From Endocalyx cinctus (lineage: Eukaryota > Ascomycota > Sordariomycetes > Amphisphaeriales > Apiosporaceae): a stretch of 64,000 nucleotides of DNA. Location of the stretch: the NCBI GenBank assembly GCA_001600455.1, contig BCKC01000006.1, positions 1,798,001-1,862,000 on the forward strand, written 5' to 3'. The notes beneath the pieces are model-generated. The model searched no databases, had not been told where the DNA came from, and worked only from the letters and a program-made list of their open reading frames with translations. Shown here piece after piece: positions 21,353-32,010 of this stretch. Every line of letters starts with the position of its first letter. The first letter of the stretch is position 1. A program made the position numbers and the translations under genes.

Positions 21353-22613
21353 TCATGAGTCAAAATTCCCGACCAACCTCTGTGCTGTATTCATTTCGTC
21401 TTCAGATGGCATGTTGACGATCATCAGATATAAGATTCCCTGATTTAAATGATTAGCTTGTACTGTTTCTTTTATTGGGTCAAGAACTTGAGAACTTCCG
21501 CCTACCTCTCGTATCTTTCTCTTCTTTGGCTCTTTGTCCGGATGTTTACGTAATCTCTTCTCGGCTTTACGCTCCTGCTTTTCGAATTTCCGTTCTTGCT
21601 TAAGACCCCTTTTCTCTTGCTTGCGAAGGTCTTTCTTGCTGAGCTCGGCCTTGGGGTCTAGCAGGGGATTTATAAGGCTGGTGGGATTCTTCTTCTGGAA
21701 CTTCTTCTGTGCCCGAATATCTATGTAGGAATTAAGGGCGTTCGCCTTGTTGACAATAGTATCTGTAAGTCCCTTGATATTGCTGTTGCTGTTGGTGCCC
21801 TTATGGTTGTTGTTGTTGTTCTTCTCCTCGCTGTCGCCGATTTCTTCATTGCCGTCATTCATCTCGTCACTATCGTCCGTCGTGTCTTCCTCTTCCTCGT
21901 ATGGTGGTGGAAGATCATTGGGGTCGGGATAAATCAGTTCGGCTGCGGTGGGAAAATCCGTGATGCCCATAACGCCATCACTACTCCGGATATTTCGAAA
22001 TCGTGCCTGTAGACTTGACGACTGCTCCGGGTTAGAGGAGTAAAGGTCAGGCTCCGCACCGACGTTACGCGGCACCCGACTGGCTCGTGAGTTCGTGTCG
22101 TACGCCATTATGACGCAGTATAGACCGCGGGGGCGGAAGAGCTCATCGTTCATCTTTTGAACATATGAATTTTGGCTTCCATAAAATTAGCACTTACGAC
22201 ATCGCATAGACCAGTCGAGGCGCTATCCTTAATTAGGTAACGGCTTACCTTCTTCGAGCTTGCACTTCCTTGTAAATTCCGGCTGCTACCTGTACGGCGA
22301 TACCTGCTACCATGGGACCCACGGCTTGGAATGAGCTAGCTACGAATCCGCCGAAGTCGACGGCGCTCACGAGCGGGTGCGTGGAAACTTCTTTGTTGAT
22401 ACCGTCGATGAAGTTGAGGAAGGTTACCTGGTCTATCCCGCATTGCTCCAGCTCGGGCGCGTAGGCCTTAATGAAGCCGCGGTTCCGCTTCTTCGGACGT
22501 CTCTGCGGTAATATGACCGGGTGTGTAAGTTGCGAAGGGGCAACGCTGCCCATTACATGTATAACATGGGCAGCTTGTTTCTGAAAAGATTGGGACTCAG
22601 GATTATACTCCAT
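21353..22613 (-). CDS. Fungal protein family of unknown function (RPKKRNRGF / FRPRGLYC / LYLMIVNMPSE), 395 aa
   Basis: Two exons, 22613-22249 and 22175-21353, are joined by a 73-bp intron (GTAAGC...GAAG, phase 2), which restores 'QNSYVQKMNDELFRPRGLYC' across the join. The start is the ATG at 22613 (MEYNPESQSFQKQ); the codon upstream in frame is TTG. I recognise the motif set from widespread Pezizomycotina hypothetical proteins: an N-terminal 'PQRRPKKRNRGFIKAYAP' with 'GIDQVTFLNFIDG', a Gly/Ala helix 'VGPMVAGIAVQVAAG', the central FRPRGLYC, and C-terminal 'LYLMIVNMPSEDE'. The middle carries an acidic patch, an asparagine run and a very basic Lys/Arg-rich coiled stretch (residues about 295-345). 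No function is established to my knowledge. Confidence 0.82.
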
Positions 22614-23713
22614 AATGAAAGGCAATTAATTAGATCAGCAATGAATGATATAGAACAATGAGAAATATGAAGAACTTACTATGTGCGATGAGTTGATTTA
22701 TAGATGCCAAGGAGGGTGCCAATGAGCGGGATCATTAAAGTAATAATTAAGATCCCGAATGTTACTCTGTTGGTAATCTCATGTTGGGTGAGGCAGTGTC
22801 TTGGCAATGCAGCCATCAGTGAAGCGAAAACGACGACAATTTCCGTATTAAACCCCAAACGACAACGATGACGATAACGAGATAGAAGATGGACCAATAG
22901 ATAGGATTGGCTAAAAATATCTCTGTATATCACAGCTAACGTCCTTGCAATTTAGGGACAGGGAATTCCATGCCTGCATGTCTGACAGGGGGCTGTGTGG
23001 CTTAGTTTGAAAATTGGTCAGCGAATCTCATCCTACACGAGGGATCGAGCTGAATGCATTGGAGGTTATCTTTTCCAATCTGGATGATATTCCTTACGTA
23101 ACGACGATTGGATTTTTAATCGATGTATTCCCCCTTTCTTGTATCATCTTCCCATATCGCCGGTTATGCTATGCTTCACCTCGCCAGCGCGCCAGTGGCA
23201 AACTAATGAGACTATTCTTCCTGACCAGGTTTCTCGTGACTATATACTCAACTCATGGACGGCGTGTACAATATGACTATTAAACTTCAGGAAGTACCCA
23301 TATGGCAGGGCTAGATATATAAATCGTCGCCCTTGTAGTGATAGTATCAAGTTTATACGTTAGCCTGTAGGTAATTACTTTGTAGATTTAGCAAGCATGT
23401 TATCTGGCCCTTAAAGTTCGACCTTGTAAAAGTCTTCTTCCCTTTAGTTAAGCACTCTCGTCCGTATCAAACTGAAGATAGCGCCAGCTTCTCTAAAATT
23501 GAACTAAATTGAGTTCTTGTGAAAACTAATTATTTTAAAAATATGTAACTATGTGAATCCCCTTGATGGCTATAAATTCTTCGTGTTCCCTTTCAACAGA
23601 TTCTCTCAGCATTGCTTCAGGTTTTATTCATGCAGTCATCCTCATATAGAACCAATACCGCAATTTTCTTCACTTAAATAATTTTCCTCTGGCATTTATC
23701 ATCATATCCTTCA
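22614..23713. other. Intergenic region, no firmly supported gene
   Basis: A minus-strand frame at 22679-22933 encodes a possible single TM segment ('FGILIITLMIPLIGTLLGIY') and ends near a GTAAGT donor-like site, but no partner exon could be linked. It is not called as a gene. The 200 bp before 23714 are CT-rich and promoter-like. Confidence 0.4.
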
Positions 23714-24373
23714 ATGCTCAACAGTATTCCCGTGCCGTCGCTCTCTTGGCTGAGAGTCTCGCGACGTCCAAATCGTTGGGATTATCCGGACCTTGAAGCT
23801 CAACCATCTCAACAATACTTAGCCGAGGAAGATGCTCATCTCGTAACACTCCCCGAAAGAGTACCGACGTCGGACAAAAAGACAAGTTTTTCTACAGCCA
23901 GCGGTCAACAATTACCTGCTCCAGGCCAAACCAGCTCTTCGTCCCATGATAATAGAACATCTTCAAAGTCAGAAACACCGGCTGGAGATAATCATGCGCA
24001 TTCTCCCGAAGCATCCATGCCTCCTGAAAGATCTCGGGTCAGCTATCTTCGACCCGAGGGACAATATGTCGACGACTATCACATAGCCCGTGCTAGATGC
24101 AAGGCGTTCTTCGCCAGTGCTGACGCTTTAGATGGACGGAAAGCTAAGAAGGTATTCGAAGACTACCTAGAAACACTCGAAGCTTACGTTGGCTCATTGG
24201 AAGAGATCCTCGAAACTGAAACTGCTTCTAATCATATCAGTTCGACCTGTCTCATAGATGATGGACCTTATATTGATACCACTAACTGGTACAAAGGCCA
24301 GCTTAGACTTGAAACAGCACCGACGGTGTTGAATGAATCATTTGCGAATTTATATGTTGGAAAAGAGGGCTAA
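23714..24373 (+). CDS. Hypothetical protein, 219 aa
   Basis: I do not recognise this protein. It is one open exon from the ATG at 23714, preceded by a CT-rich leader. Residues 1-110 are polar and low in predicted structure (Ser, Pro, Thr, Gln; 'SSSSHDNRTSSKSETP'). Residues about 120-170 look helical, with 'YHIARARCKAFFASADALD' and 'VFEDYLETLEAYVGSLEEI', possibly a coiled coil. The C-terminus has 'GPYIDTTNWYKGQLRLE'. No signal peptide or TM segment. The organised helical half argues for a real gene. Confidence 0.55.
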   Translation: MLNSIPVPSLSWLRVSRRPNRWDYPDLEAQPSQQYLAEEDAHLVTLPERVPTSDKKTSFSTASGQQLPAPGQTSSSSHDNRTSSKSETPAGDNHAHSPEASMPPERSRVSYLRPEGQYVDDYHIARARCKAFFASADALDGRKAKKVFEDYLETLEAYVGSLEEILETETASNHISSTCLIDDGPYIDTTNWYKGQLRLETAPTVLNESFANLYVGKEG

Positions 24374-25089
24374 GAAGGCTATGTAAAAATAGCAATTCAG
24401 GGTAATAAGGGTAATAGTTATGGATATATGGGAAGAGTTGGACTTGCACGTTGACAGGATAATTACTTTCCTAGGGTACTATAAAAGTTTCATCGCTAAT
24501 GCGAAAGACTTCCAAAAGTTCAATATTTTATTAGCCTTGACTCATGCATAATTGCTAATGATTGAGAGTATAGGTGATGAATATACTTTGTCTTCCAAGT
24601 TTCAGTATTCATTTATATTGGTACTCAACATTATACTCGCATTACCGAGTTGCATGTCATTTATCCCATAGTTGTGCCTATCGATCATACATGTAGCCGC
24701 CCCCTTTTCTTTTCGGGGCATCACATAAAAATCCGATAAGGATCTCACGCAAAAGAAACCATTTTTTATAAAATATGATACTCGACCGATATTAATTAAA
24801 TGCAGCGGGCGTAGCTCGGACTTATAGTCGATGATGATTACACGCATGTCCACCGACAACAGATTCAGAGCACGACAACTAGCTTAATCATAAATAGGCT
24901 TTAGTTACTTGTCTTACTACGGATTCTGGTATAAATTCTCGCTTGATACCGATATCTAATGAGGGAACGTTTATTGTACCTTAACGAGCGCATTGATGTG
25001 CGCGTGATGTAGGATAATAGCTGACCCGTGAAACTGCGTCGAGCTCCGAGATTGAAAATTTGGCTTTGTTTTGTACGCCGAGGAAGTTT
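24374..25089. other. Intergenic region, no supported gene
   Basis: 716 bp between convergent gene ends; AT-rich, with only an unrelated 85-codon frame. Nothing else recognised. Confidence 0.45.
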
Positions 25090-25864
25090 TTAATATTGTT
25101 TCATGACCTTACGCCGCTGGGAAAGCATGTGCGTATATAAAATATATCCAGCTATGGGATCTAATGTCAGTTTCACTCTCTTTTATACGCATACATTGTG
25201 AAATTAAGATACCGGTTAACATACCTGGAATGTAAGAAATCAATCCCAAAGTTAAGTAAGTCTTGTAGACCCATCCCAGTCCTAACCCCCGAGAGAGGGC
25301 GATCCACACCAACCAAGCCTCACTCGCCAAACCGGGGGGGTATAGCAAGACAAAAGCGCTGTACCTCAACCATTTCAAACCCCTCGCGACCTCAGTCGTC
25401 CACGCCTGCTTGAACTCAGTCTCGCGCGCGGTATTTCCCTCCCTAGTTTTCGGTTTTTGTACGTCTCCTACCCCGCCGAGTTGGCAGACGAAGAATCCAA
25501 ACCTGATCACCTCGGAGAAACCCCAGGCTAAAAGGCATCCCGTGAAAGCCCAGCTCGTCGAGACTAAGGCTGGAAACGGCAGCATGACGGTCCAAACGAC
25601 GAGGTTCTTGCCGCCCGTTTGCAGCGCGGCGGTGGCTGGAGACGCGCGCACGAGACGGAGTAGCGCGTGCAGGACTTCCAAGAAAGCGAGACTTTGAGTC
25701 GCCGTCAACCACGGATGCAGGAGCTTCGCATATAATGTTTCTGTTGTGGCTAGTACCGGATTTGGGAAGAGCAGGTGAGAAATTGTGGCGCATAGAATGT
25801 ACGCCCACAGGCCAAGAGAAACGGCATTGTAGACAAAGAGATAGGCGGTTCTAAAGAACGTCAT
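25090..25864 (-). CDS. Very-long-chain 3-hydroxyacyl-CoA dehydratase (PHS1/HACD/PTPLA family)
   Basis: This enzyme dehydrates 3-hydroxyacyl-CoA, the third step of very-long-chain fatty acid elongation in the ER membrane. Exons are 25864-25225 and 25151-25090, with a 73-bp intron with a GTATGT donor; 233 aa. The start is the ATG at 25864 (MTFFRTAYLFVYNAVS); the codon at 25870 is GTG. Splicing is needed for the family C-terminus 'YIPAGYILYTHMLSQRRK'. Motifs: 'YLFVYN', 'TQSLAFLEVLHALL', 'WGFSEVIRFGFF' and 'LRYSAFVLLYPPGLASE', where Tyr175 and Glu182 keep the seven-residue spacing of the yeast catalytic pair Tyr149/Glu156. Several TM helices. The loop at residues about 130-160 is longer than I would expect. 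It could be the sole PHS1 or a paralogue. Confidence 0.88.
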
Positions 25865-28800
25865 ATCCACTAAGGAAACGGGACAAGATGACGACGATGG
25901 ATCAAGAATTTCATCAATCGATTGATTTTAGGTGACGCATCTATGCTGCACCTTCAGTAGTCTGGTCGCAGGCTTATTCTATCAATATTTATTTGGTTCA
26001 GCTCAAAACAAATTTCGAAGCTCCATAAGAGACTCCATTATGCCGCCGAGACCCAATTATCAGATTACATAACCAGTATTGTATCAGGATAATAGTTTTT
26101 CCGCTGGCCATATTGCCCCTATTAGATACCTTAAGCTCTCCTGTTACTTATGAAATCGGAATGAAGACGGAAAAAAAAAAAGACGAGAAAAAATGATGCA
26201 GTAGAAAATCAAAAACGTTACCACAGGAATGAGTATCCCCCTAACCAGCCTGTCCCAACTTCGCTTGGATGAAGATGAATATGATTCTATGAAAATGGGC
26301 AAGGATGGGGACAAGAATGAGGTGATGGGTCAGACGTCAAGAGCTCAGCGTCATCGATGTATGCACGACGGAGTTTTAGCTCCACCCGTGGCAGAATCGT
26401 TAAAGTATTCGGTCATTAACTCTTCTTGAATCTCAGGTAGGACCCGTGGACCTATCTATTAATCGTGATACCCGTGATTTGCATTGGTCAAATAAAGCAT
26501 GTGTATAGACATAACAGTGGTATTACTGGTTTAATACGAATATCAGACTAAAAAATAAACATGCAGATGCTAGAGTGACGGATAACGTCGTAAATATCGT
26601 GGACTACATTTGATTTTTTTCCCTTTTTTTTTTATAGCAATATATATGTAAAAGTAATAGACCTTTTGAGAGGCCGATTGATTTTATTCAATATGTATGT
26701 AAAAAAAAAAAGAAAAATGAAGAATGTGCGTATAGACGAGAAGTTCTACCCCCTCCCTGGCGTACTAATGTTACAACATAAAATATGTGTGTGTTCCCGC
26801 CCGCTTATCAACTGCGTGCCTTGATCCATTATACTGACCCGCGACGAGAACTTTTATTTCAGATGATGTGCCACCCAAAGAAATAATCTCGCTTATCCGG
26901 GAGAAAGAAAAAGGGATTAAGGTAGATCTCAACATCTCACGGGATTATCGGGATGATTAAATTTGCTATCCTTATTTGGTGCTGCTCGGGCATCGCAACT
27001 CGCTCCCTCGTAGGCATATTTATTTCCGCACGTCGCCTAATTATCTTGTAGAACCTATGATCGTTGAGCTCCGCTGAGATTCTCTCTTCTAATCGACGAA
27101 ATCTTCAAGCAAGATGCACGCGTAGATTGCGATCGTAATTATGGCAAAACAGAAGGAAGGACGGTCAAAACAGTATCTCTAAGAAATCCATCGTTGGTAT
27201 CAAGTGCAAGGTGGATGACGCAGGTGATATTGGTGAAATTTACATTGAAACGAAGACATATCTAGAGGTAAATGATCTATCATGAGTATATTGTGAGAAT
27301 TTCGATGTTCTCACTCACCCCGCGGGAAACAACGCTTCGAGGTCTGAGCCCATAGGTTGTACAATAATTAACTGAGGCGAAGAGTTATGTTCTAAATCAC
27401 TCTAGCAATCTCGAGACCCTCCTACCCGCGAAGAAGCTGGAAAATACACTATATTATAAGGAAAAGATGATCTAGGTACTTTTAAGACGTTCAAGTTGTT
27501 TGAGCCGATAGAAAAGGTAACAGGGAACAAGATGTGTATCGAAGATTCACTTTTGGTCAAAGACAGTTTAATTAACGCGTAGTGAGACGGAATGATGTGG
27601 TTTCATTTCTTTGTTATTATGATAGATTGAGGACTCCCAAAAAAGTTAATTTAGACATTACCATCAGACCATAAGACCGTATTTCTATCATAATTATTGG
27701 GAATAATTATAGGGGCTGCCGAGAGGGGAGGAAAAGGGTTGATATGAAATTCATTCTGGTCATGCTACTGTCACTTTCTCAAACAAAAGTATTGTAGAAA
27801 TTTCCACCAACGTTCTCAAATTTCATAACTCATATCAAAAAAACCGAAGTACCTCATAAGGTGCGCCCAACGGTTAGAGTTGTTACTTAATGTGGGTTGA
27901 TTGTGGCTGCATTGATGTGCAGTTCCACAGCGTAATAAATAACGCAATGATGAATCCAACCATTCATCACAGTGATACTAATCAACGTTACCTGCATGTA
28001 AGTAGAAAAAAACGTGGACCAACGTGCATGCTGGCGTTTATTTCACCTATTTTAAAACATAATCATACATAGCCAGAACCTTCGTTTTTCCTCAACTAAC
28101 AAAGATTATTATATACGCGTCCAAGCAAACATGAGACTACAAGTTAGATAGGAGTCAGCTTATGAGATGAATCTTTCTGGCAAGACAAGGATTTCACCAG
28201 AACGGCTATTGTGATGGCACTAATGTAACCTTAATATAGAAACACACGAGCTTGTCTTACTTAATTACTTGATTACTTGATGAGTTCGGTGGATACTGAT
28301 GCGAGTCTCGAAGGAATGAGTCCCGAAATCTAGTCCTTCAGATCATCGCGGCCCCCAATCAGATCGGTAGCATCTCGGTAGTCCCACGTTGCTGGTACTT
28401 GAAAGCGAATAGGGTCTTCTTTTCTTCTTTTCTCTCTTTTCTTTTCTTGTCTGTTTTTCTCTTTTCGTCTCCTATGTACATACTTATCACATGTGTCAGT
28501 GAAGCATGCATTAAGCCTTACTCGTAAAGAATATGGAACATCTAGATCTCATGCACAAGAACCTTCCCGCGCGGGGTCGTTGAGGTAATACATTCTTCAA
28601 CGATAATAACATACATAGCACAGCACAGCACGACACAGCACAAACACTGCGCAGCACGGACACACCGGTCGTAAAGGCAAAAAGCATGGAAAACTATATT
28701 TGGTGGGCCGATCAATTGATCGTCAAGTCGTGCATCGGCGAATGAAATCTCTTGAGCATCATCCCCTCCAGTACACGTTTTAGATCCGGGGCTATAGTGT

Positions 28801-29165
28801 AATTATCCTCCCTGCCTCCCTCAGCCCGTAAGCCCTAGTTCGCACGCCGTTTAAGTAAAAAGGTAATATACGGAAACTTTTTTTAAACGAAGAGTGGAGG
28901 GTTTCCAGATGTGTGATGGTGTCAGCCTCGAACGATAAGCTAGCTACGGTATTACGCTTCCCTGACGTTTATAAAATTCAGTCAAGCTTTTCATATGTAT
29001 TTGGGGGCTCTTCCCTTGCCATTCTTCCCAATCTATATCTTTCCCTTGTTTCGTTTCAATTCTCCCCTTTTATTACTCTTCAACTGCCGGAATCTATCAA
29101 TGATATTCAGGTACAACATCTTTTTCTCGTTAATTTAAAGGATTTAATACACTGCCAATCTCACC
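25865..29165. other. Long intergenic region, no supported gene
   Basis: About 3.3 kb with frames below 92 codons and no family resemblance. Features are simple: A-runs at 26173 and 26700, a T-run at 26627, a CT/TTTTC tract at about 28415-28465, and a CAGCA-type imperfect repeat at about 28619-28665. The last 250 bp before 29166 are CT-rich and promoter-like. A non-coding RNA or UTR could be present but cannot be shown. Confidence 0.5.
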
Positions 29166-29885
29166 ATGGTCTCCGAAAAGAGCCCTAACCGGATCGCGAG
29201 GTCTTCATCCTCCAAATACGTCAGCGCGGCGCTCAAGACATTCCTAGCCATTGTCATGGTCGATGCCGTCATAGAGTTCTCCTTTCTCAGCTACTTCATC
29301 AACTGGGTAAACAATATCGCGTCTCACTCCGTCTACCTCTTCCGCTACGATGGGTCTATAATTCCAATCAGCGGAAATCCAGAGCATTACATCCTTAATC
29401 AGGGACACACGGCAAACGGCGCCGCCGGAACAGCTTTCCTCATAATCGGAGTGGGTGGCTTTCTCTCCCTCTGGCTGCGAAAGCACCGTCTCTTTCGACC
29501 GCTCTATTACCTCTGGCTCTTCCTCACCATCCCGGCTTTCCTCCTCACCACCGCTGCTTTCGGCTACGTTTTTGGCGTTATCAACCCTCGCGAAGGTCAG
29601 ATGATCGACCCGGCCGTCGCCCAAAGCGTCAACGGTGCTCCGTACCCGCTCGAGGCCTGGTCGCCGCAAAACTGGATCCATGCTTTAGTAATGGGAGTTG
29701 ACCTCGTCAATGATTATGATGATTTGATCCGCTGGCACCGTATTATCTACGGCTGGCAGTATAACATGATCCCTCTATTCATCTTTCAGCTGGCACAGAC
29801 TGTTCTCGCATTCGTCGACTATGTTTACTGGAGACGGGAATTGAAGCAGCCGCAAGTCTACAACGGCTACGAAGCTGGATATTAG
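29166..29885 (+). CDS. Four-TM integral membrane protein, 239 aa, unknown function
   Basis: Single exon with a good start context (CACCATGG). Four hydrophobic segments are visible: residues about 24-46 ('FLAIVMVDAVIEFSFLSYF'), 85-103 ('AAGTAFLIIGVGGFLSLWL'), 115-140 ('YLWLFLTIPAFLLTTAAFGY'), and 200-222 ('MIPLFIFQLAQTVLAFVDYV'). The luminal-type loop between TM3 and TM4 is about 60 residues and includes 'WSPQNWIHALV' and 'RWHRIIYGWQYN'. A short cytosolic tail follows. The layout resembles fungal hypothetical membrane proteins, but I cannot assign a named family. GC-rich coding sequence supports it. It is convergent with the bicupin gene. Confidence 0.78.
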   Translation: MVSEKSPNRIARSSSSKYVSAALKTFLAIVMVDAVIEFSFLSYFINWVNNIASHSVYLFRYDGSIIPISGNPEHYILNQGHTANGAAGTAFLIIGVGGFLSLWLRKHRLFRPLYYLWLFLTIPAFLLTTAAFGYVFGVINPREGQMIDPAVAQSVNGAPYPLEAWSPQNWIHALVMGVDLVNDYDDLIRWHRIIYGWQYNMIPLFIFQLAQTVLAFVDYVYWRRELKQPQVYNGYEAGY

Positions 29886-30310
29886 CCCAAGCACTTAATA
29901 CCATGCACCTAGGAATGAGAAAAGGTTGGAGAGTTAGGGAACGGTAGTTGAAAATACCTATTTGACATTAATTATAAAGCCTGGAGTTCGGTTGAGAAAC
30001 TATCATCATATTTACATCAAGCCATCTACATTCAGTTGGCTGGTTTACATCACTTTCATTTTGTATTTTATTATCTTGGCTATATACCCAATAACTATCT
30101 TTAATGTTTGAATTGATACAAACTACCTTGTTGATTTACCGCAGGCGACTGTCTCCCAGCGCATGTTCCGCTAGTCCATATTTACCACCAGCAAACCTCA
30201 GCATTGAAAAAAGAAAACACCCCAAAAATGCCTGTCTTCGAGTACTATATAGGTATCCATTAATTACTACACACCAACGACTTAATATGAACATTAATTA
30301 TCATTGCTGT
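29886..30310. other. Intergenic 3'-3' spacer, no supported gene
   Basis: 425 bp between the convergent ends of the membrane-protein and bicupin genes. AT-rich, probably both 3' UTRs. Confidence 0.45.
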
Positions 30311-32010
30311 TTACCCCTGTACCAACTTCTGCTTCTCCGTCTTCAACGTCTCGGCGATCTCGACGGGAATCTTGAGAGTGTCGGCGACGATACCCGCGGG
30401 CGTGAGAGCGAGCCACTGCGTCAGCGAGATGTCTTGCACCCTGTCGCTCTTGTAGATCTCGATCCACACGAGTTCCTCCGTCTCCGACGTGTTCTCGATG
30501 TAGTGCCCGCTGTTGTCGGGAAACACGGCCGTGTCGCCCGCTCGGAAGTCGAAGGTGCGCGCGGCGGCGCTGCCGAGAAATACCGTGGCCCGGGCCGTAC
30601 CGTTGTGGAAGTACAACCATTCCTCCGCCTAATAAAAGAAATTGAAAGAATTCGAGTTAGAAAATTTGGAATTTGAATTAAGCTGGTTCTATAAAATCGA
30701 CGAGAATATGTTAAGTTGAACAAAAAAAAAAAAAAAAAAAAAAAAACTTACATTAGGATGCCAATGCAGCTCCCTCAGCGCACCGGGCTTCAACGTCACT
30801 ATGGAGGCAGCGATAGTCTTAGCTGCGGGAAAAGTGGTCGTATCAACGACACGAATGGTACCGCCACCGCCGGGAACGTCCTCGAGAGGGTGGTCCTTGG
30901 AGTAGTATGCGAACGAGGCGTTGTGCGGGAGCTGACCTCCGCCGCCCGATACCTCGTGATCGTCCACTGTGGAGTTTAGGATGTACGGATTCGGCGAGGG
31001 TACGCTGCCGAAGACGGTCTCTGGAAGGCCGAAGTTCTTGGCTAACACCGATTTCGGGGTGTGCGCGATCCAGTCGTCTACGTTGAAGGTTGTGCTAGAG
31101 CGGGTAACAGAAAAATTAGCTTAGACAACTCGTTTTGTCGTATGTATTCAAAAAGCTCCAGTATGACAATTTTACATGTATTTATGATATTCATAATAAA
31201 TTGTCGCATTTATGCTTTTGGTTTGGGAAGACAGAAATGAACGGGTTTAACACTTACCCAACAGCATCAAAGTCTCCCTCGTCAAAGATCAATAGGAACT
31301 CGTTTTGCTCCTCAAGTCCTTGCACAGTGTGTCCCGCGCCCTTGGGGAAGTACCAGACATCGCCAACTTCGAGCTTGGCCACTTCGAACTGACCGTTTTC
31401 ATTCACGGCGGAGACGAGGATGGAGCCCGCGTATACATAACCCCATTCAGCCTGAATTTGATTTATTAGTCGGCCCCTTTTTTTTAATCTCGTGTTTGCC
31501 GGGTTGTCCCCAAAAGAACGATGGTATGAGCAGAGATTGAAATAGGAGAGAGAAAGAAAACGTACGACCCGATGCCAGTGTAGTTCCCGAATGGATCCTT
31601 TCGTGAGATGCTGCTGCGCCGAAGCGATATCCCCGCTGGCCGGTAGATCCGTAATAACCTGCTCGCGCACCCACCCGCCGCGCAGAATTCGCGTACGCGA
31701 GTCCGAAAAACTCCATTTCAGATTCGGTACGACACCGTTATCGGTGCTCTGCTGACCTAGGTTATCCGGGTTCTGGAGGTCGATTTGGTGGTTCGTGCCG
31801 CCTATTTCACGTCAGAGCGATGATTCACTTGGGTGGAACTAAAGGATGATGGGTTCAGCTTTTTCTACCTGAGAATGGAGCACCCTTTCCGGTGTCGTCG
31901 ATCGGCTGGCCATCCTCGAAGCCACCTCCACCAGACTGCCGACGCTCGATGGCTGATGCGCTTATGCCGTAAGCGGCGAGTAGTAGGGTGGACCAGATGG
32001 GGAGTCTCAT
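30311..32010 (-). CDS. Secreted bicupin, oxalate decarboxylase/oxidase family
   Basis: A two-cupin, Mn-type enzyme acting on oxalate. Five exons: 32010-31869, 31801-31566, 31451-31258, 31094-30752 and 30628-30311; total 1233 nt, 410 aa. The N-terminus is a signal peptide (MRLPIWSTLLLAAYGISASA) followed by 'IERRQS', a possible KEX2 site. Metal ligands: cupin 1 His122, His124, Glu128 and His167; cupin 2 His301, His303, Glu308 and His347 ('ELHWHPNAEEW', 'NSGHYIEN'). The lid that carries catalytic Glu in Bacillus OxdC (SENST, Glu162) reads DAVGT here at residues 188-192, so the lid Glu is absent; the site spans an exon junction. Intron 4 holds a run of about 25 A. Decarboxylase versus oxidase activity is therefore open. 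The family call is firm. Confidence 0.92.

Noticed and set aside
22679..22933. Minus-strand 84-codon frame with a TM-like segment
   Set aside because: It ends at a GTAAGT-like site, so it might be an exon, but no continuing exon or homologue could be recognised.
26229..26429. 66-codon frame, polar peptide
   Set aside because: Too short, no homology, in a 3.3-kb region otherwise empty of genes.
28619..28665. CAGCA-like iterations that briefly suggested a repeat array
   Set aside because: Units are irregular and lack spacers, so this is a short imperfect microsatellite, not a CRISPR array.
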